Source: Euonymus europaeus
Lineage: Eukaryota; Streptophyta; Magnoliopsida; Celastrales; Celastraceae
Assembly: GCA_963580455.1 (NCBI GenBank)
Contig: OY756966.1
Span: forward strand, 25,113,001-25,177,000
Direction of reading: 5' to 3'
Length of the DNA stretch: 64,000 bases
The position numbers and the translations under genes were made by a program. Positions 39,601-53,033 of this stretch are shown in pieces. The notes under the pieces are model-generated. The model did no database searches. It was not told where the DNA came from and saw only the letters and a list, made by a program, of their open reading frames with translations. The first letter of the stretch is position 1. Every line of letters begins with the position of its first letter.

Positions 39601-41129
39601 AAATAGGTGAAACCAGACCTACTATCCACGAGTTCTGAAATCAAAATCCGAAATGGCAGGATTGTAGAGCTCGAAAAGTAGTGTGAAATCAAGCTAAAAA
39701 TCACCGAATTCAGAACTCGGTGTCAACGGATATTCATAAAACCGTTTACGTAAAGAAACCACATTTCGCGGCTAACTAGGTGAAACGAGACCTACTAGCC
39801 ACGAGTTCTGAAATCAAAATACGAAATGCCAGGATTGTAGAGCTCGAAAAGTAGTGTGAAATCAAGCTAAAAATCACCGAATTCAGAACTCGAAGTCAAC
39901 GGATATTCATAAAACCGTTTACGTAAAGAAATCACATTTCGCGGCTAAATAGGTGAAACAAGACCTACTAGCCACGAGTTCTGAAATCAAAATCCGAAAT
40001 ACCAGGATTGTAGAGCTCGAAAAGTAGTGTGAAATCAAGCTAAAAATCATCGATTTGAGAACTCTGAGTCAACGAATATTCATAAAACCGTTTACGTAAA
40101 GAAACCACATTTCGCGGCTAACTAAGTGAAAAGAGACATACTAGCCACGAGTTCTGAAATCAAAATCCGAAAAGCCAGGATTGTAAAGCTCGAAAAGTAG
40201 TCTGAAATCAACCTAAAAATCACCGAATTCAGAAGCCGGAGTCAACGGATATTCATAAAACCGTTTACGTAAAGAAACCACATTTCGCGGCTAACTAGGT
40301 GAAACGAGACCTACTAGCCACGAGTTCTGAAATAAAAATCCGAAACGCCAGGATTGTAGAGCTCGAAAAGTAGTGTGAAATCAAGCTAAAAATCACCGAA
40401 TTCAGAACTCGGAGTCAACGGATATTCATAAAACCGTTTACGTAAAGAAACCACATTTCGCGGCTAACTTGGTGAAACGAGACCTACTGGCCACAAGTTC
40501 TGAAATCAAAATCCGAAATGCCAGGAATGTAGAGCTCGAAAATTAGTCTGAAATCAAGCTAAAAATCACCGAATTCAGAACTCGGAGTCAACGGATATTC
40601 ATAAAAGCGTTTACGTAAAGAAACCACATTTCGTGACTAACTCGGTGAAACGAGACCTACTATCCACGAGTTCAGAAATCAAAATCCAAAACACTAGGAT
40701 TGTAGAGCTCGAAAAGTAGTGTGAAATCAAGCTAAAAATCACCGAATTCAGAACTCGGAGTCAACGGATATTCATAAAACTGTTTACGTAAAGAAATCAC
40801 ATTTCGCGGCTAAATAGGTGAAACGAGACCTACTAGCCACGAGTTCTGAAATAAAAATCCGAAACTCCAGGATTGTAGAACTAGAAACGTAGTGTGAAAT
40901 CAAGCTAAAAATCACCGAATTCAGAAGTCGGAGTCAACGGATATTCATAAAACCGTTTACGTAAAGAAACCACATTTCGCGGCTAACTAGGTGAAACGAG
41001 ACCTACTAGCCACGAGTTCTGAAATAAAAATCCGAAATGCCAGGATTGTAGAGCTCGAAAATTAGTCTGAAATCAAGCAAAAAATCACCGAATTCAGAAC
41101 TCGGAGTCAACGGATATTCATAAAACCGT
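36632..41129. repeat. Two-copy tandem of a 13-monomer unit (2249 bp)
   Basis: Positions 36632-38880 and 38881-41129 correspond monomer by monomer at exactly 13 x 173 = 2249 bases. Shared marks are atagatgaaaccagacc at the start, aagaaattac (37331 and 39580), the agccggagtc monomer (37985 and 40234), taacttggtg with tactggccac, ttcgtgactaactcgg (38381 and 40630) and gaactagaaacgtag. Only scattered substitutions separate the copies. Just beyond 41129 the next monomer (catttcacgactaac) differs from the unit start, so the tandem ends there. Confidence 0.92.
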
Positions 41130-43020
41130 TTACGTAAAGAAACCACATTTCACGACTAACTAGGTGAAACGAGGCCTACTAGCCACGAGTTCTGAAATCA
41201 AAATCCGAAACGCTAGGATTGTAGAGCTCGAAAAGTAGTGTGAAATCAAGCTAAAAATCACCGAATTCAGAACTCGGAGTCAACGGATATTCATAAAACC
41301 GTTTACGTAAAGAAATCACATTTCGCGGCTAACTAGGTGAAACGAGACCTACTAGCCACGAGTTTTGAAATCAAAATCCGAAACTCCAGGATTGTAGAAC
41401 TCGAAAAGTAGTGTGAAATCAAGCTAAAAATCACCGAATTCAGAACTCGGAGTCAACGGATATTCATAAAACCGTTTACGTAAAGAAATCACATTTCGCG
41501 GCTAAATAGGTGAAACGATACCTACTAGCCACGAGTTCTGAAATCAAAATCCGAAAAGCTAGGATTGTAGAGCTCGAAAAGTAGTGTGAAATCAAGCTAA
41601 AAATCACCGAATTCAGAACTCTGAGTCAACGAATATTCATAAAACCGTTTACGTAAAGAAACTACATTTCGCGGCTAACTAGGTGAAACGAGACATACTA
41701 GCCACGAGTTCTGAAATCAAAATCCGAAATGCTAGGATTGTAGAGCTCGAAAAGTAGTGTCAAATCAAGCTAAAAATCACCGAATTCAGAACTCGGAGTC
41801 AACGGATATTCATAAAACCGTTTACGTAAAGAAATCACATTTCGCGGCTAAGTAGGTGAAACGAGACCTACTAGCCACGAGTTTTGAAATCAAAATCCGA
41901 AAATCCAGGATTGTAGAACTCGAAAAGTAGTGTGAAATCAAGCTAAAAATCACCGAATTCAGAACTCGGAGTCAACGGATATTCATAAAACCGTTTACGT
42001 AAAGAAATCACATTTTGCGGCTAAATAGGTGAAACGAGACCTACTAGCCACGAGTTCTGAAATCAAAATCCGAAACGCAAGGATTGTAGAGCTCGAAAAG
42101 TAGTGTGAAATCAAGCTAAAAATCACCGAATTCAGAACTCTGAGTCAACGAATATTCATAAAACCGTTTACGTAAAGAAACTACATTTCGCGGCTAACTA
42201 GGTGAAACGAGACATACTAGCCACGAGTTCTGAAATCAAAATCCGAAACCCTAGGATTGTAGAGCTCAAAAAGTAGTGTGAAATCAAGCTAAAAATCACC
42301 AAATTCAAAACTCTGAGTCAACGAATATTCATAAAACCGTTTACGTAATGAAACTACATTTCGCGGCTAACTAGGTGAAACGAGACATACTAGCCACGAG
42401 TTCTGAAATTAAAATCAGAAACGGCAGGATTTTAGAGCTCGAAAAGTAGTGTGAAATCAATCTAAAAATCACCGAATTCAGAACTCGGAGTCAACGGATA
42501 TCCATAAAACCGTTTACGTAAAGAAACCACATTTCGTGGCTAACTAGGTGAAACGAGAACTACTAGCCACGAGTTCTGAAATCAAAATTCGAAACGCCAG
42601 GATTATAGAGTTCGAAAAGTAGTGTGAAATCAACCTAAAAATCAACGAATTCAGAACTCTGAGTCAACGGATATTCATAAAACCGTTTACGTAAAGAAAC
42701 CACATTTCGCGGCTAACTAGGTGAAACGAGACCTACTGTCCACGAGTTCTGAAATCGAAATCCGAAACGGCAGGATTGTGGAGCTCGAAAAGTAGTGTGA
42801 AATTTAGCTAAAAATCACCGAATTCAGAACTCGGAGTCAACGAATATTCATAAAACCGTTTACGAAAAGAAATCACATTTCGCGGCTAACTTGGTGAAAC
42901 AAGACCTACTAGCCACGAGTTTTGAAATCAAAATCCGAAACTCCAGGATTGTAGAACTCGAAAAGTAGTGTGAAATCAAGCTAAAAATCACCGAATTCAG
43001 AACTCGGAGTCAACGGATAT
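41130..43020. repeat. Source-like block for later 25- and 74-monomer echoes
   Basis: About 11 monomers. Positions 41731-42414 match 46056-46739 at 25 x 173 = 4325 bases, sharing gtgtcaaatc, gctaagtagg, aaaccctagg and cgtaatgaaac. From about 42705 the match resumes with 47030 at the same offset (gtccacgag with aaatcgaaatcc, attgtggagctc). About 42.53-43.25 kb also matches 55.33-56.05 kb at 74 monomers (gagaactactagcc against gagaactgctagcc). Confidence 0.83.
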
Positions 43021-46000
43021 TCATTAAACCGTTTACGTAAAGAAATAACATTTCGCGGCTAACTAGGTGAAACGAGACCTTCTATCCACGAGTTCTGAAA
43101 TCAAAATCCGAAATACCAGGATTGTAGAGCTCGAAAAGTAGTTTGAAATCAAGCTAAAAATCACCGAATTCAGAACTCGGAGTCAACCGATATTCATAAA
43201 ACCGTTTACGTAAAGAAATCACATTTCGCGGCTAAATAGGTGAAACGAGACATACTAGCCACGAGTTCTGAAATCAAAATCCGAAATGCCAGGATTGTAG
43301 AGCTCGAAAAGTAGTTTGAAATCAAGCTAAAAATCACCGAATTCAGAACTTGGAGTCAACCGATATTCATAAAACCGTTTACGTAAAGAAATCACATTTC
43401 GCGGCTAAATAGGTGAAACGAGACCTACAAGACTCGAGTTCTGAAATCAAAATCCGAAACGCCAGGATTGTAGAGCTCGAAAAGTAGTGTGAAATCAAGC
43501 TAAAAATCACCGAATTAAGAACTCGGAGTCAACGGATATTCATAAAACCGTTTACGTAAAGAAACCACATTTCGCGGCTAACTAGGTGAAACGAGACCTA
43601 CTATCCACGAGTTCTGAAATAAAAATACGAAATGCCAGGATTGTAGAGCTCGAAAAGTAGTGTGAAATCAACCTAAAAATCACCGAATTCAGAACCCGGA
43701 GTCAACGGATATTCATAAAACCGTTTACGTAAAGAAACCACATTTCACGGCTAACTAGGTGAAACGAGACCTACTAGCCACGAGTTCTGAAATAAAAATC
43801 CGAAATTCCAGGATTGTAGAGCTCGAAAAGTAGTGTGAAATCAAGCTAAAAATCATCGAATTCAGAACTCTGAGTCAACGAATATTCATAAAACCGTTTA
43901 CGTAAAGAAACCACATTTCGCGGCTAACTAGGTGAAACGAGTCCTTCTATCCACGAGTTCTGAAATCAAAATCCAAAATGCCAGGATTGTAGAGCTCGAA
44001 AAGTAGTTTGAAATCAAGCTAAAAATCACCGAATTCAGAACTGGGAGTCAACCGATATTCATAAAACCGTTTACGTAAAGAAATCACATTTCGCGGCTAA
44101 ATAGGTGAAACGAGACATACTAGCCACGAGTTCTGAAATCAAAATACGAAATGCCAGGATTGTAGAGCTCGAAAAGTAGTGTGAAATCAAGCTAAAAATC
44201 ACCGAATTCAGAACTCTGAGTCAACAGAAATTCATAAAACCGTTTACGTAAAGAAACCACATTTCGCGGCTAACTAGGTGAAATGAGACCTACTATCCAC
44301 GAGTTTTGAAATCAAAATCCGAAACTCCAGGATTGTAGAGCTCGAAAAGTAGTGTGAAATCAAGCTAAAAATCACCGAATTCAGAACTCTGAGTCAACGG
44401 ATATTCATTAAACCGTTTACGTAAAGAAATAACATTTCGCGGCTAACTAGGTGAAACGAGACCTTCTATCCACGAGTTCTGAAATCAAAATCCGAAATAC
44501 CAGGATTGTAGAGCTCGAAAAGTAGTTTGAAATCAAGCTAAAAATCACCGAATTCAGAACTCGGAGTCAACCGATATTCATAAAACCGTTTACGTAAAGA
44601 AATCACATTTCGCGGCTAAATAGGTGAAACGAGACATACTAGCCACGAGTTCTGAAATCAAAATCCGAAATGCCAGGATTGTAGAGCTCGAAAAGTAGTT
44701 TGAAATCAAGCTAAAAATCACCGAATTCAGAACTTGGAGTCAACCGATATTCATAAAACCGTTTACGTAAAGAAATCACATTTCGCGGCTAAATAGGTGA
44801 AACGAGACCTACAAGACTCGAGTTCTGAAATCAAAATCCGAAACGCCAGGATTGTAGAGCTCGAAAAGTAGTGTGAAATCAAGCTAAAAATCACCGAATT
44901 AAGAACTCGGAGTCAACGGATATTCATAAAACCGTTTACGTAAAGAAACCACATTTCGCGGCTAACTAGGTGAAACGAGACCTACTATCCACGAGTTCTG
45001 AAATAAAAATACGAAATGCCAGGATTGTAGAGCTCGAAAAGTAGTGTGAAATCAACCTAAAAATCACCGAATTCAGAACCCGGAGTCAACGGATATTCAT
45101 AAAACCGTTTACGTAAAGAAACCACATTTCACGGCTAACTAGGTGAAACGAGACCTACTAGCCACGAGTTCTGAAATAAAAATCCGAAATTCCAGGATTG
45201 TAGAGCTCGAAAAGTAGTGTGAAATCAAGCTAAAAATCATCGAATTCAGAACTCTGAGTCAACGAATATTCATAAAACCGTTTACGTAAAGAAACCACAT
45301 TTCGCGGCTAACTAGGTGAAACGAGTCCTTCTATCCACGAGTTCTGAAATCAAAATCCAAAATTCCAGGATTGTAGAGCTCGAAAAGTAGTTTGAAATCA
45401 AGCTAAAAATCACCGAATTCAGAACTGGGAGTCAACCGATATTCATAAAACCGTTTACGTAAAGAAATCACATTTCGCGGCTAAATAGGTGAAACGAGAC
45501 ATACTAGCCACGAGTTCTGAAATCAAAATACGAAATGCCAGGATTGTAGAGCTCGAAAAGTAGTGTGAAATCAAGCTAAAAATCACCGAATTCAGAACTC
45601 TGAGTCAACAGAAATTCATAAAACCGTTTACGTAAAGAAACCACATTTCGCGGCTAACTAGGTGAAATGAGACCTACTATCCACGAGTTTTGAAATCAAA
45701 ATCCGAAACTCCAGGATTGTAGAGCTCGAAAAGTAGTGTGAAATCAAGCTAAAAATCACCGAATTCAGAACTCTGAGTCAACGGATATTCATTAAACCGT
45801 TTACGTAAAGAAATAACATTTCGCGGCTAACTAGGTGAAACGAGACCTTCTATCCACGAGTTCTGAAATCAAAATCCGAAATACCAGGATTGTAGAGCTC
45901 GAAAAGTAGTTTGAAATCAAGCTAAAAATCACCGAATTCAGAACTCGGAGTCAACCGATATTCATAAAACCGTTTACGTAAAGAAATCACATTTCGCGGC

Positions 46001-48625
46001 TAAATAGGTGAAACGAGACATACTAGCCACGAGTTCTGAAATCAAAATCCGAAATGCTAGGATTGTAGAGCTCGAAAAGTAGTGTCAAATCAAGCTAAAA
46101 ATCACCGAATTCAGAACTCGGAGTCAACGGATATTCATAAAACCGTTTACGTAAAGAAATCACATTTCGCGGCTAAGTAGGTGAAACGAGACCTACTAGC
46201 CACGAGTTTTGAAATCAAAATCCGAAACTCCAGGATTGTAGAACTCGAAAAGTAGTGTGAAATCAAGCTAAAAATCACCGAATTCAGAACTCGGAGTCAA
46301 CGGATATTCATAAAACCGTTTACGTAAAGAAATCACATTTTGCGGCTAAATAGGTGAAACGAGACCTACTAGCCACGAGTTCTGAAATCAAAATCCGAAA
46401 CGCAAGGATTGTAGAGCTCGAAAAGTAGTGTGAAATCAAGCTAAAAATCACCGAATTCAGAACTCTGAGTCAACGAATATTCATAAAACCGTTTACGTAA
46501 AGAAACTACATTTCGCGGCTAACTAGGTGAAACGAGACATACTAGCCACGAGTTCTGAAATCAAAATCCGAAACCCTAGGATTGTAGAGCTCAAAAAGTA
46601 GTGTGAAATCAAGCTAAAAATCACCAAATTCAAAACTCTGAGTCAACGAATATTCATAAAACCGTTTACGTAATGAAACTACATTTCGCGGCTAACTAGG
46701 TGAAACGAGACATACTAGCCACGAGTTCTGAAATTAAAATCCGAAATGCCAGGATTGTAGAGCTCGAAAAGTAGTTTGAAATCAAGCTAAAAATCACCGA
46801 ATTCAGAACTTGGAGTCAACCGATATTCATAAAACCGTTTACGTAAAGAAATCACATTTCGCGGCTAAATAGGTGAAACGAGACCTACAAGACTCGAGTT
46901 CTGAAATCAAAATCCGAAACGCCAAGATTGTAGAGCTCGAAAAGTAGTGTGAAATCAAGCTAAAAATCACCGAATTAAGAACTCTGAGTCAACGGATATT
47001 CATAAAACCGTTTACGTAAAGAAACCACATTTCGCGGCTAACTAGGTGAAACGAGACCTACTGTCCACGAGTTCTGAAATCGAAATCCGAAACGGCAGGA
47101 TTGTGGAGCTCGAAAAGTAGTGTGAAATTAAGCTAAAAATCACCGAATTCAGAACTCGGAGTCAACGAATATTCATAAAACCGTTTACGAAAAGAAATCA
47201 CATTTCGCGGCTAACTTGGTGAAACAAGACCTACTAGCCACGAGTTTTGAAATCAAAATCCGAAACTCCAGGATTGTAGAACTCGAAAAATAGTGTGAAA
47301 TCAAGCTAAAAATCACCGAATTCAGAACTCGGAGTCAACGGATATTCATTAAACCGTTTACGTAAAGAAATAACATTTCGCGGCTAACTAGGTGAAACGA
47401 GACCTTCTATCCACGAGTTTTGAAATCAAAATCCGAAATACCAGGATTGTAGAGCTCGAAAAGTAGTTTGAAATCAAGCTAAAAATCACCGAATTCAGAA
47501 CTCGGAGTCAACCGATATTCATAAAACCGTTTACGTAAAGAAATCACATTTCGCGGCTAAATAGGTGAAACGAGACATACTAGCCACGAGTTCTGAAATC
47601 AAAATCCGAAATGCCAGGATTGTAGAGCTCGAAAAGTAGTTTGAAATCAAGCTAAAAATCACCGAATTCAGAACTTGGAGTCAACCGATATTCATAAAAC
47701 CGTTTACGTAAAGAAATCACATTTCGCGGCTAAATAGGTGAAACGAGACCTACAAGACTCGAGTTCTGAAATCAAAATCCGAAACGCCAGGATTGTAGAG
47801 CTCGAAAAGTAGTGTGAAATCAAGCTAAAAATCACCGAATTAAGAACTCGGAGTCAACGGATATTCATAAAACCGTTTACGTAAAGAAACCACATTTCGC
47901 GGCTAACTAGGTGAAACGAGACCTACTATCCACGAGTTCTGAAATAAAAATACGAAATGCCAGGATTGTAGAGCTCGAAAAGTAGTGTGAAATCAACCTA
48001 AAAATCACCGAATTCAGAACCCGGAGTCAACGGATATTCATAAAACCGTTTACGTAAAGAAACCACATTTCACGGCTAACTAGGTGAAACGAGACCTACT
48101 AGCCACGAGTTCTGAAATAAAAATCCGAAATTCCAGGATTGTAGAGCTCGAAAAGTAGTGTGAAATCAAGCTAAAAATCATCGAATTCAGAACTCTGAGT
48201 CAACGAATATTCATAAAACCGTTTACGTAAAGAAACCACATTTCGCGGCTAACTAGGTGAAACGAGTCCTTCTATCCACGAGTTCTGAAATCAAAATCCA
48301 AAATGCCAGGATTGTAGAGCTCGAAAAGTAGTTTGAAATCAAGCTAAAAATCACCGAATTCAGAACTGGGAGTCAACCGATATTCATAAAACCATTTACG
48401 TAAAGAAATCACATTTCGCGGCTAAATAGGTGAAACGAGACATACTAGCCACGAGTTCTGAAATCAAAATACGAAATGCCAGGATTGTAGAGCTCGAAAA
48501 GTAGTGTGAAATCAAGCTAAAAATCACCGAATTCAGAACTCTGAGTCAACAGAAATTCATAAAACCGTTTACGTAAAGAAACCACATTTCGCGGCTAACT
48601 AGGTGAAATGAGACCTACTATCCAC
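43021..48625. repeat. 8-monomer tandem (1384 bp) with interrupted further copies
   Basis: The marker tcattaaacc is read at 43021, 44405, 45789 and 47346. Copies 43021-44404 and 44405-45788 are adjacent, nearly identical and exactly 8 x 173 apart. The third copy starts at 45789 but switches near 46056 to sequence matching 41.7-42.4 kb. A fourth starts at 47346 and runs to about 48625. Shared marks are catttcgcgg preceded by aaataa, gacctacaagactcgag, aattaagaactc, aaataaaaatacg, catttcacggc and gaactgggagtcaaccg. Confidence 0.9.
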
Positions 48626-49054
48626 GAGTTCTGAAATCAAAATCCGAAATGGCAGGATTGTAGAGCTCGAAAAGTAGTGTGAAATCAAGCTAAAAATCAC
48701 CGAATTCAGAACTCGGAGTCAACGGATATTCATAAAACCGTTTACGTAAAAAAACTACATTTCGCGGCTAACTAGGTGAAACGAGACATACTAGCCACGA
48801 GTTCTGAAATCAAAATCCGAAATGCTAGGATTGTAGAGCTCGAAAAGTAGTGTGAAATCAAGCTAAAAATCACCGAATTCAGAACTCTGAGTCAACGAAT
48901 ATTCATAAAACCGTTTACGTAAAGAAACCACATTTCGCGGCTAACTAGGTGAAACGAGTCCTTCTATCCACGAGTTTTGAAATCAAAATCCAAAATGCCA
49001 GGATTGTAGAGCTCGAAAAGTAGTTTGAAATCAAGCTAAAAATCACCGAATTCA
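48626..49054. repeat. Link between the 8-monomer and 23-monomer domains
   Basis: Between two and three monomers. They include a copy with acgtaaaaaaactac (from 48744), which recurs at 52031 (19 monomers later) and near 56182. This stretch is the right part of a match of about 1 kb between 48.05-49.02 and 51.34-52.31 kb. Confidence 0.8.
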
Positions 49055-51340
49055 GAACTGGGAGTCAACCGATATTCATAAAACCGTTTACGTAAAGAAA
49101 TCACATTTCGCGGCTAAATAGGTGAAACGAGACATACTAGCCACGAGTTCTGAAATCAAAATCCGAAATGCCAGGATTGTAGAGCTCGAAAAGTAGTGTG
49201 AAATCAAGCTAAAAATCACCGAATTCAGAACTCGAAGTCAACGGATATTCATAAAACCGTTTACGTAAAGAAACCACATTTCGCGGCTAAAAAGGTGAAA
49301 CAAGACCTACTAGCCACAAGTTCTGAAATCAAAATCCGAAATACCAGGATTGTAGAGCTCGAAAAGTAGTGTGAAATCAAGCTAAAAATCATCGATTTGA
49401 GAACTCTGAGTCAACGAATATTCATAAAACCGTTTACGTAAAGAAACCACATTTCGCGGCTAACTAAGTGAAAAGAGACATACTAGCCACGAGTTCTGAA
49501 ATCAAAATCCGAAACTCCAGGATTGTAGAGCTCGAAAAGTAGTCTGAAATCAACCTAAAAATCACCGAATTCAGAAGCCGGAGTCAACGGATATTCATAA
49601 AACCGTTTACGTAAAGAAACCACATTTCGCGGCTAACTAGGTGAAACGAGACCTACTAGCCACGAGTTCTGAAATAAAAATCCGAAACGCCAGGATTGTA
49701 GAGCTCGAAAAGTAGTGTGAAATCAAGCTAAAAATCACCGAATTCAGAACTCGGAGTCAACGGATATTCATAAAACCGTTTACGTAAAGAAACCACATTT
49801 CGCGGCTAACTTGGTGAAACGAGACCTACTGGCCACGAGTTCTGAAATGAAAATCCGAAATGCCAGGAATGTAGAGCTCGAAAATTAGTCTGAAATCAAG
49901 CTAAAAATCACCGAATTCAGAACTCGGAGTCAACGGATATTCATAAAACCGTTTACGTAAAGAAACCACATTTCGTGACTAACTCGGTGAAACGAGACCT
50001 ACTATCCACGAGTTCAGAAATCAAAATCCAAAACACTAGGATTGTAGAGCTCGAAAAGTAGTGTGAAATCAAGCTAAAAATCACCGAATTCAGAACTCGG
50101 AGTCAACGGATATTCATAAAACCGTTTACGTAAAGAAATCACATTTCGCGGCTAAATAGGTGAAACGAGACCTACTAGCCACGAGTTCTGAAATAAAAAT
50201 CCGAAACTCCAGGATTGTAGAACTAGAAACGTAGTGTGAAATCAAGCTAAAAATCACCGAATTCAGAACTCGGAGACAACGGATATTCATAAAACCGTTT
50301 ACGTAAAGAAACCACATTTCGCGGCTAACTAGGTGAAACGAGACCTACTAGCCACGAGTTCTGAAATCAAAATCCGAAATGCCAGGATTGTAGAGCTCGA
50401 AAATTAGTCTGAAATCAAGCAAAAAATCACCGAATTCAGAACTCGGAGTCAACGGATATTCATAAAACCGTTTACGTAAAGAAACCACATTTCGCGACTA
50501 ACTAGGTGAAACGAGACCTACTAGCCACGAGTTCTGAAATCAAAATCCGAAACGCTAGGATTGTAGAGCTCGAAAAGTAGTGTGAAATCAAGCTAAAAAT
50601 CACCGAATTCAGAACTCGGAGTCAACGGATATTCATAAAACCGTTTACGTAAAGAAATCACATTTCGCGGCTAACTAGGTGAAACGAGACCTACTAGCCA
50701 CGAGTTTTGAAATCAAAATCCGAAACTCCAGGATTGTAGAAGTCGAAAAGTAGTGTGAAATCAAGCTAAAAATCACCGAATTCAGAACTCGGAGTCAACG
50801 GATATTCATAAAACCGTTTACGTAAAGAAATCACATTTCGCGGCTAAATAGGTGAAACGATACCTACTAGCCACGAGTTCTGAAATCAAAATCCGAAACG
50901 CTAGGATTGTAGAGCTCGAAAAGTAGTGTGAAATCAAGCTAAAAATCACCGAATTCAGAACTCTGAGTCAACGAATATTCATAAAACCGTTTGCGTAAAG
51001 AAACTACATTTCGCGGCTAACTAGGTGAAATGAGACATACTAGCCACGAGTTCTGAAATCAAAATCCGAAACGCTAGGATTGTAGAGCTCGAAAAGTAGT
51101 GTGAAATCAAGCTAAAAATCACCGAATTCAGAACTCGGAGTCAACGGATATTCATAAAACCGTTTACGTAAAGAAATCACATTTCGCGGCTAAGTAGGTG
51201 AAACGAGTCCTACTAGCCACGAGTTTTGAAATCAAAATCCGAAACTCCAGGATTGTAGAACTCGAAAAGTAGTGTGAAATCAAGCTAAAAATCACCGAAT
51301 TCAGAACTCGGAGTCAACGGATATTCATAAAACCGTTTAC
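49055..51340. repeat. First copy of a 23-monomer-offset duplication
   Basis: About 2.29 kb matching 53034-55322 at 23 x 173 = 3979 bases. Markers are ctaaaaaggtgaaac, the agccggagtc monomer (49576 and 53555), ttcgtgactaactcgg (49972 and 53951), gaactagaaacgtag, ttcgcgactaac, gaaacgatacctac and ctaagtagg. Within it, about 49.55-50.13 kb is also matched at 52.32-52.90 kb (16 monomers). A 63-codon frame at 50126-50317 on the minus strand is an accident of variant substitutions, not a gene. Confidence 0.88.
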
Positions 51341-53033
51341 GTAAAGAAACCACATTTCACGGCTAACTAGGTGAAACGAGACCTACTAGCTACGAGTTCT
51401 GAAATAAAAATCCGAAATTCCAGGATTGTAGAGCTCGAAAAGTAGTGTGAAATCAAGCTAAAAATCATCGAATTCAGAACTCTGAGTCAACGAATATTCA
51501 TAAAACCGTTTACGTAAAGAAACCACATTTCGCGGCTAACTAGGTGAAACGAGTCCTTCTATCCACGAGTTCTGAAATCAAAATCCAAAATGCCAGGATT
51601 GTAGAGCTCGAAAAGTAGTTTGAAATCAAGCTAAAAATCACCGAATTCAGAACTGGGAGTCAACCGATATTCATAAAACCGTTTACGTAAAGAAATCACA
51701 TTTCGCGGCTAAATAGGTGAAACGAGACATACTAGCCACGAGTTCTGAAATCAAAATACGAAATGCCAGGATTGTAGAGCTCGAAAAGTAGTGTGAAATC
51801 AAGCTAAAAATCACCGAATTCAGAACTCTGAGTCAACAGAAATTCATAAAACCGTTTACGTAAAGAAACCACATTTCGCGGCTAACTAGGTGAAATGAGA
51901 CCTACTATCCACGAGTTCTGAAATCAAAATCCGAAATGGCAGGATTGTAGAGCTCGAAAAGTAGTGTGAAATCAAGCTAAAAATCACCGAATTCAGAACT
52001 CGGAGTCAACGGATATTCGTAAAACCGTTTACGTAAAAAAACTACATTTCGCGGCTAACTAGGTGAAACGAGACATACTAGCCACGAGTTCTGAAATCAA
52101 AATCCGAAATGCTAGGATTGTAGAGCTCGAAAAGTAGTGTGAAATCAAGCTAAAAATCACCGAATTCAGAACTCTGAGTCAACGAATATTCATAAAACCG
52201 TTTACGTAAAGAAACCACATTTCGTGGCTAACTAGGTGAAACGAGTCCTTCTATCCACGAGTTTTGAAATCAAAATCCAAAATGCCAGGATTGTAGAGCT
52301 CGAAAAGTAGTCCGAAATCAACCTAAAAATCACCGAATTCAGAAGCCGGAGTCAACGGATATTCATAAAACCGTTTACGTAAAGAAACCACATTTCGCGG
52401 CTAACTAGGTGAAACGAGACCTACTAGCCACGAGTTCTGAAATAAAAATCCGAAACGCCAGGATTGTAGAGCTCGAAAAGTAGTGTGAAATCAAGCTAAA
52501 AATCACCGAATTCAGAACTCGGAGTCAACGGATATTCATAAAACCGTTTACGTAAAGAAACCACATTTCGCGGCTAACTTGGTGAAACGAGACCTACTGG
52601 CCACGAGTTCTGAAATCAAAATCCGAAATGCCAGGAATGTAGAGCTCGAAAATTAGTCTGAAATCAAGCTAAAAATCACCGAATTCAGAACTCGGAGTCA
52701 ACGGATATTCATAAAACCGTTTACGTAAAGAAACTACATTTCGTGACTAACTCGGTGAAACGAGACCTACTATCCACGAGTTCGGAAATCAAAATCCAAA
52801 ACACTAGGATTGTAGAGCTCGAAAAGTAGTGTGAAATCAAGCTAAAAATCACCGAATTCAGAACTCGGAGTCAACGGATATTCATAAAACCGTTTACGTA
52901 AAGAAACCACATTTCGCGGCTAACTAGGTGAAACGAGACCTACTATCCACGAGTTCTGAAATAAAAATACGAAATGCCAGGATTGTAGAGCTCGAAAAGT
53001 AGTGTGAAATCAACCTAAAAATCACCGAATTCA
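51341..53033. repeat. Spacer between the 23-monomer copies, built from two other blocks
   Basis: About 51.34-52.31 kb repeats 48.05-49.02 kb at 19 x 173 = 3287 bases; catttcacggc is read 3287 bases after its earlier copy. About 52.32-52.90 kb repeats 49.55-50.13 kb at 16 monomers. The join lies near 52308, where tagtttgaaatcaagc changes to tagtccgaaatcaacc. The last monomer (aaataaaaatacg with caacctaaaaatc) resembles the 43.6 and 47.9 kb type. Confidence 0.83.

Noticed and set aside
50126..50317. A 63-codon open frame on the minus strand
   Set aside because: It is just longer than one monomer and lies wholly in satellite. It is open because t-to-a at 50276 removes a TGA and the ctaaatagg variant removes a TAG that typical monomers carry in this frame. 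No recognisable domain is encoded, and neighbouring monomers do not keep the frame.
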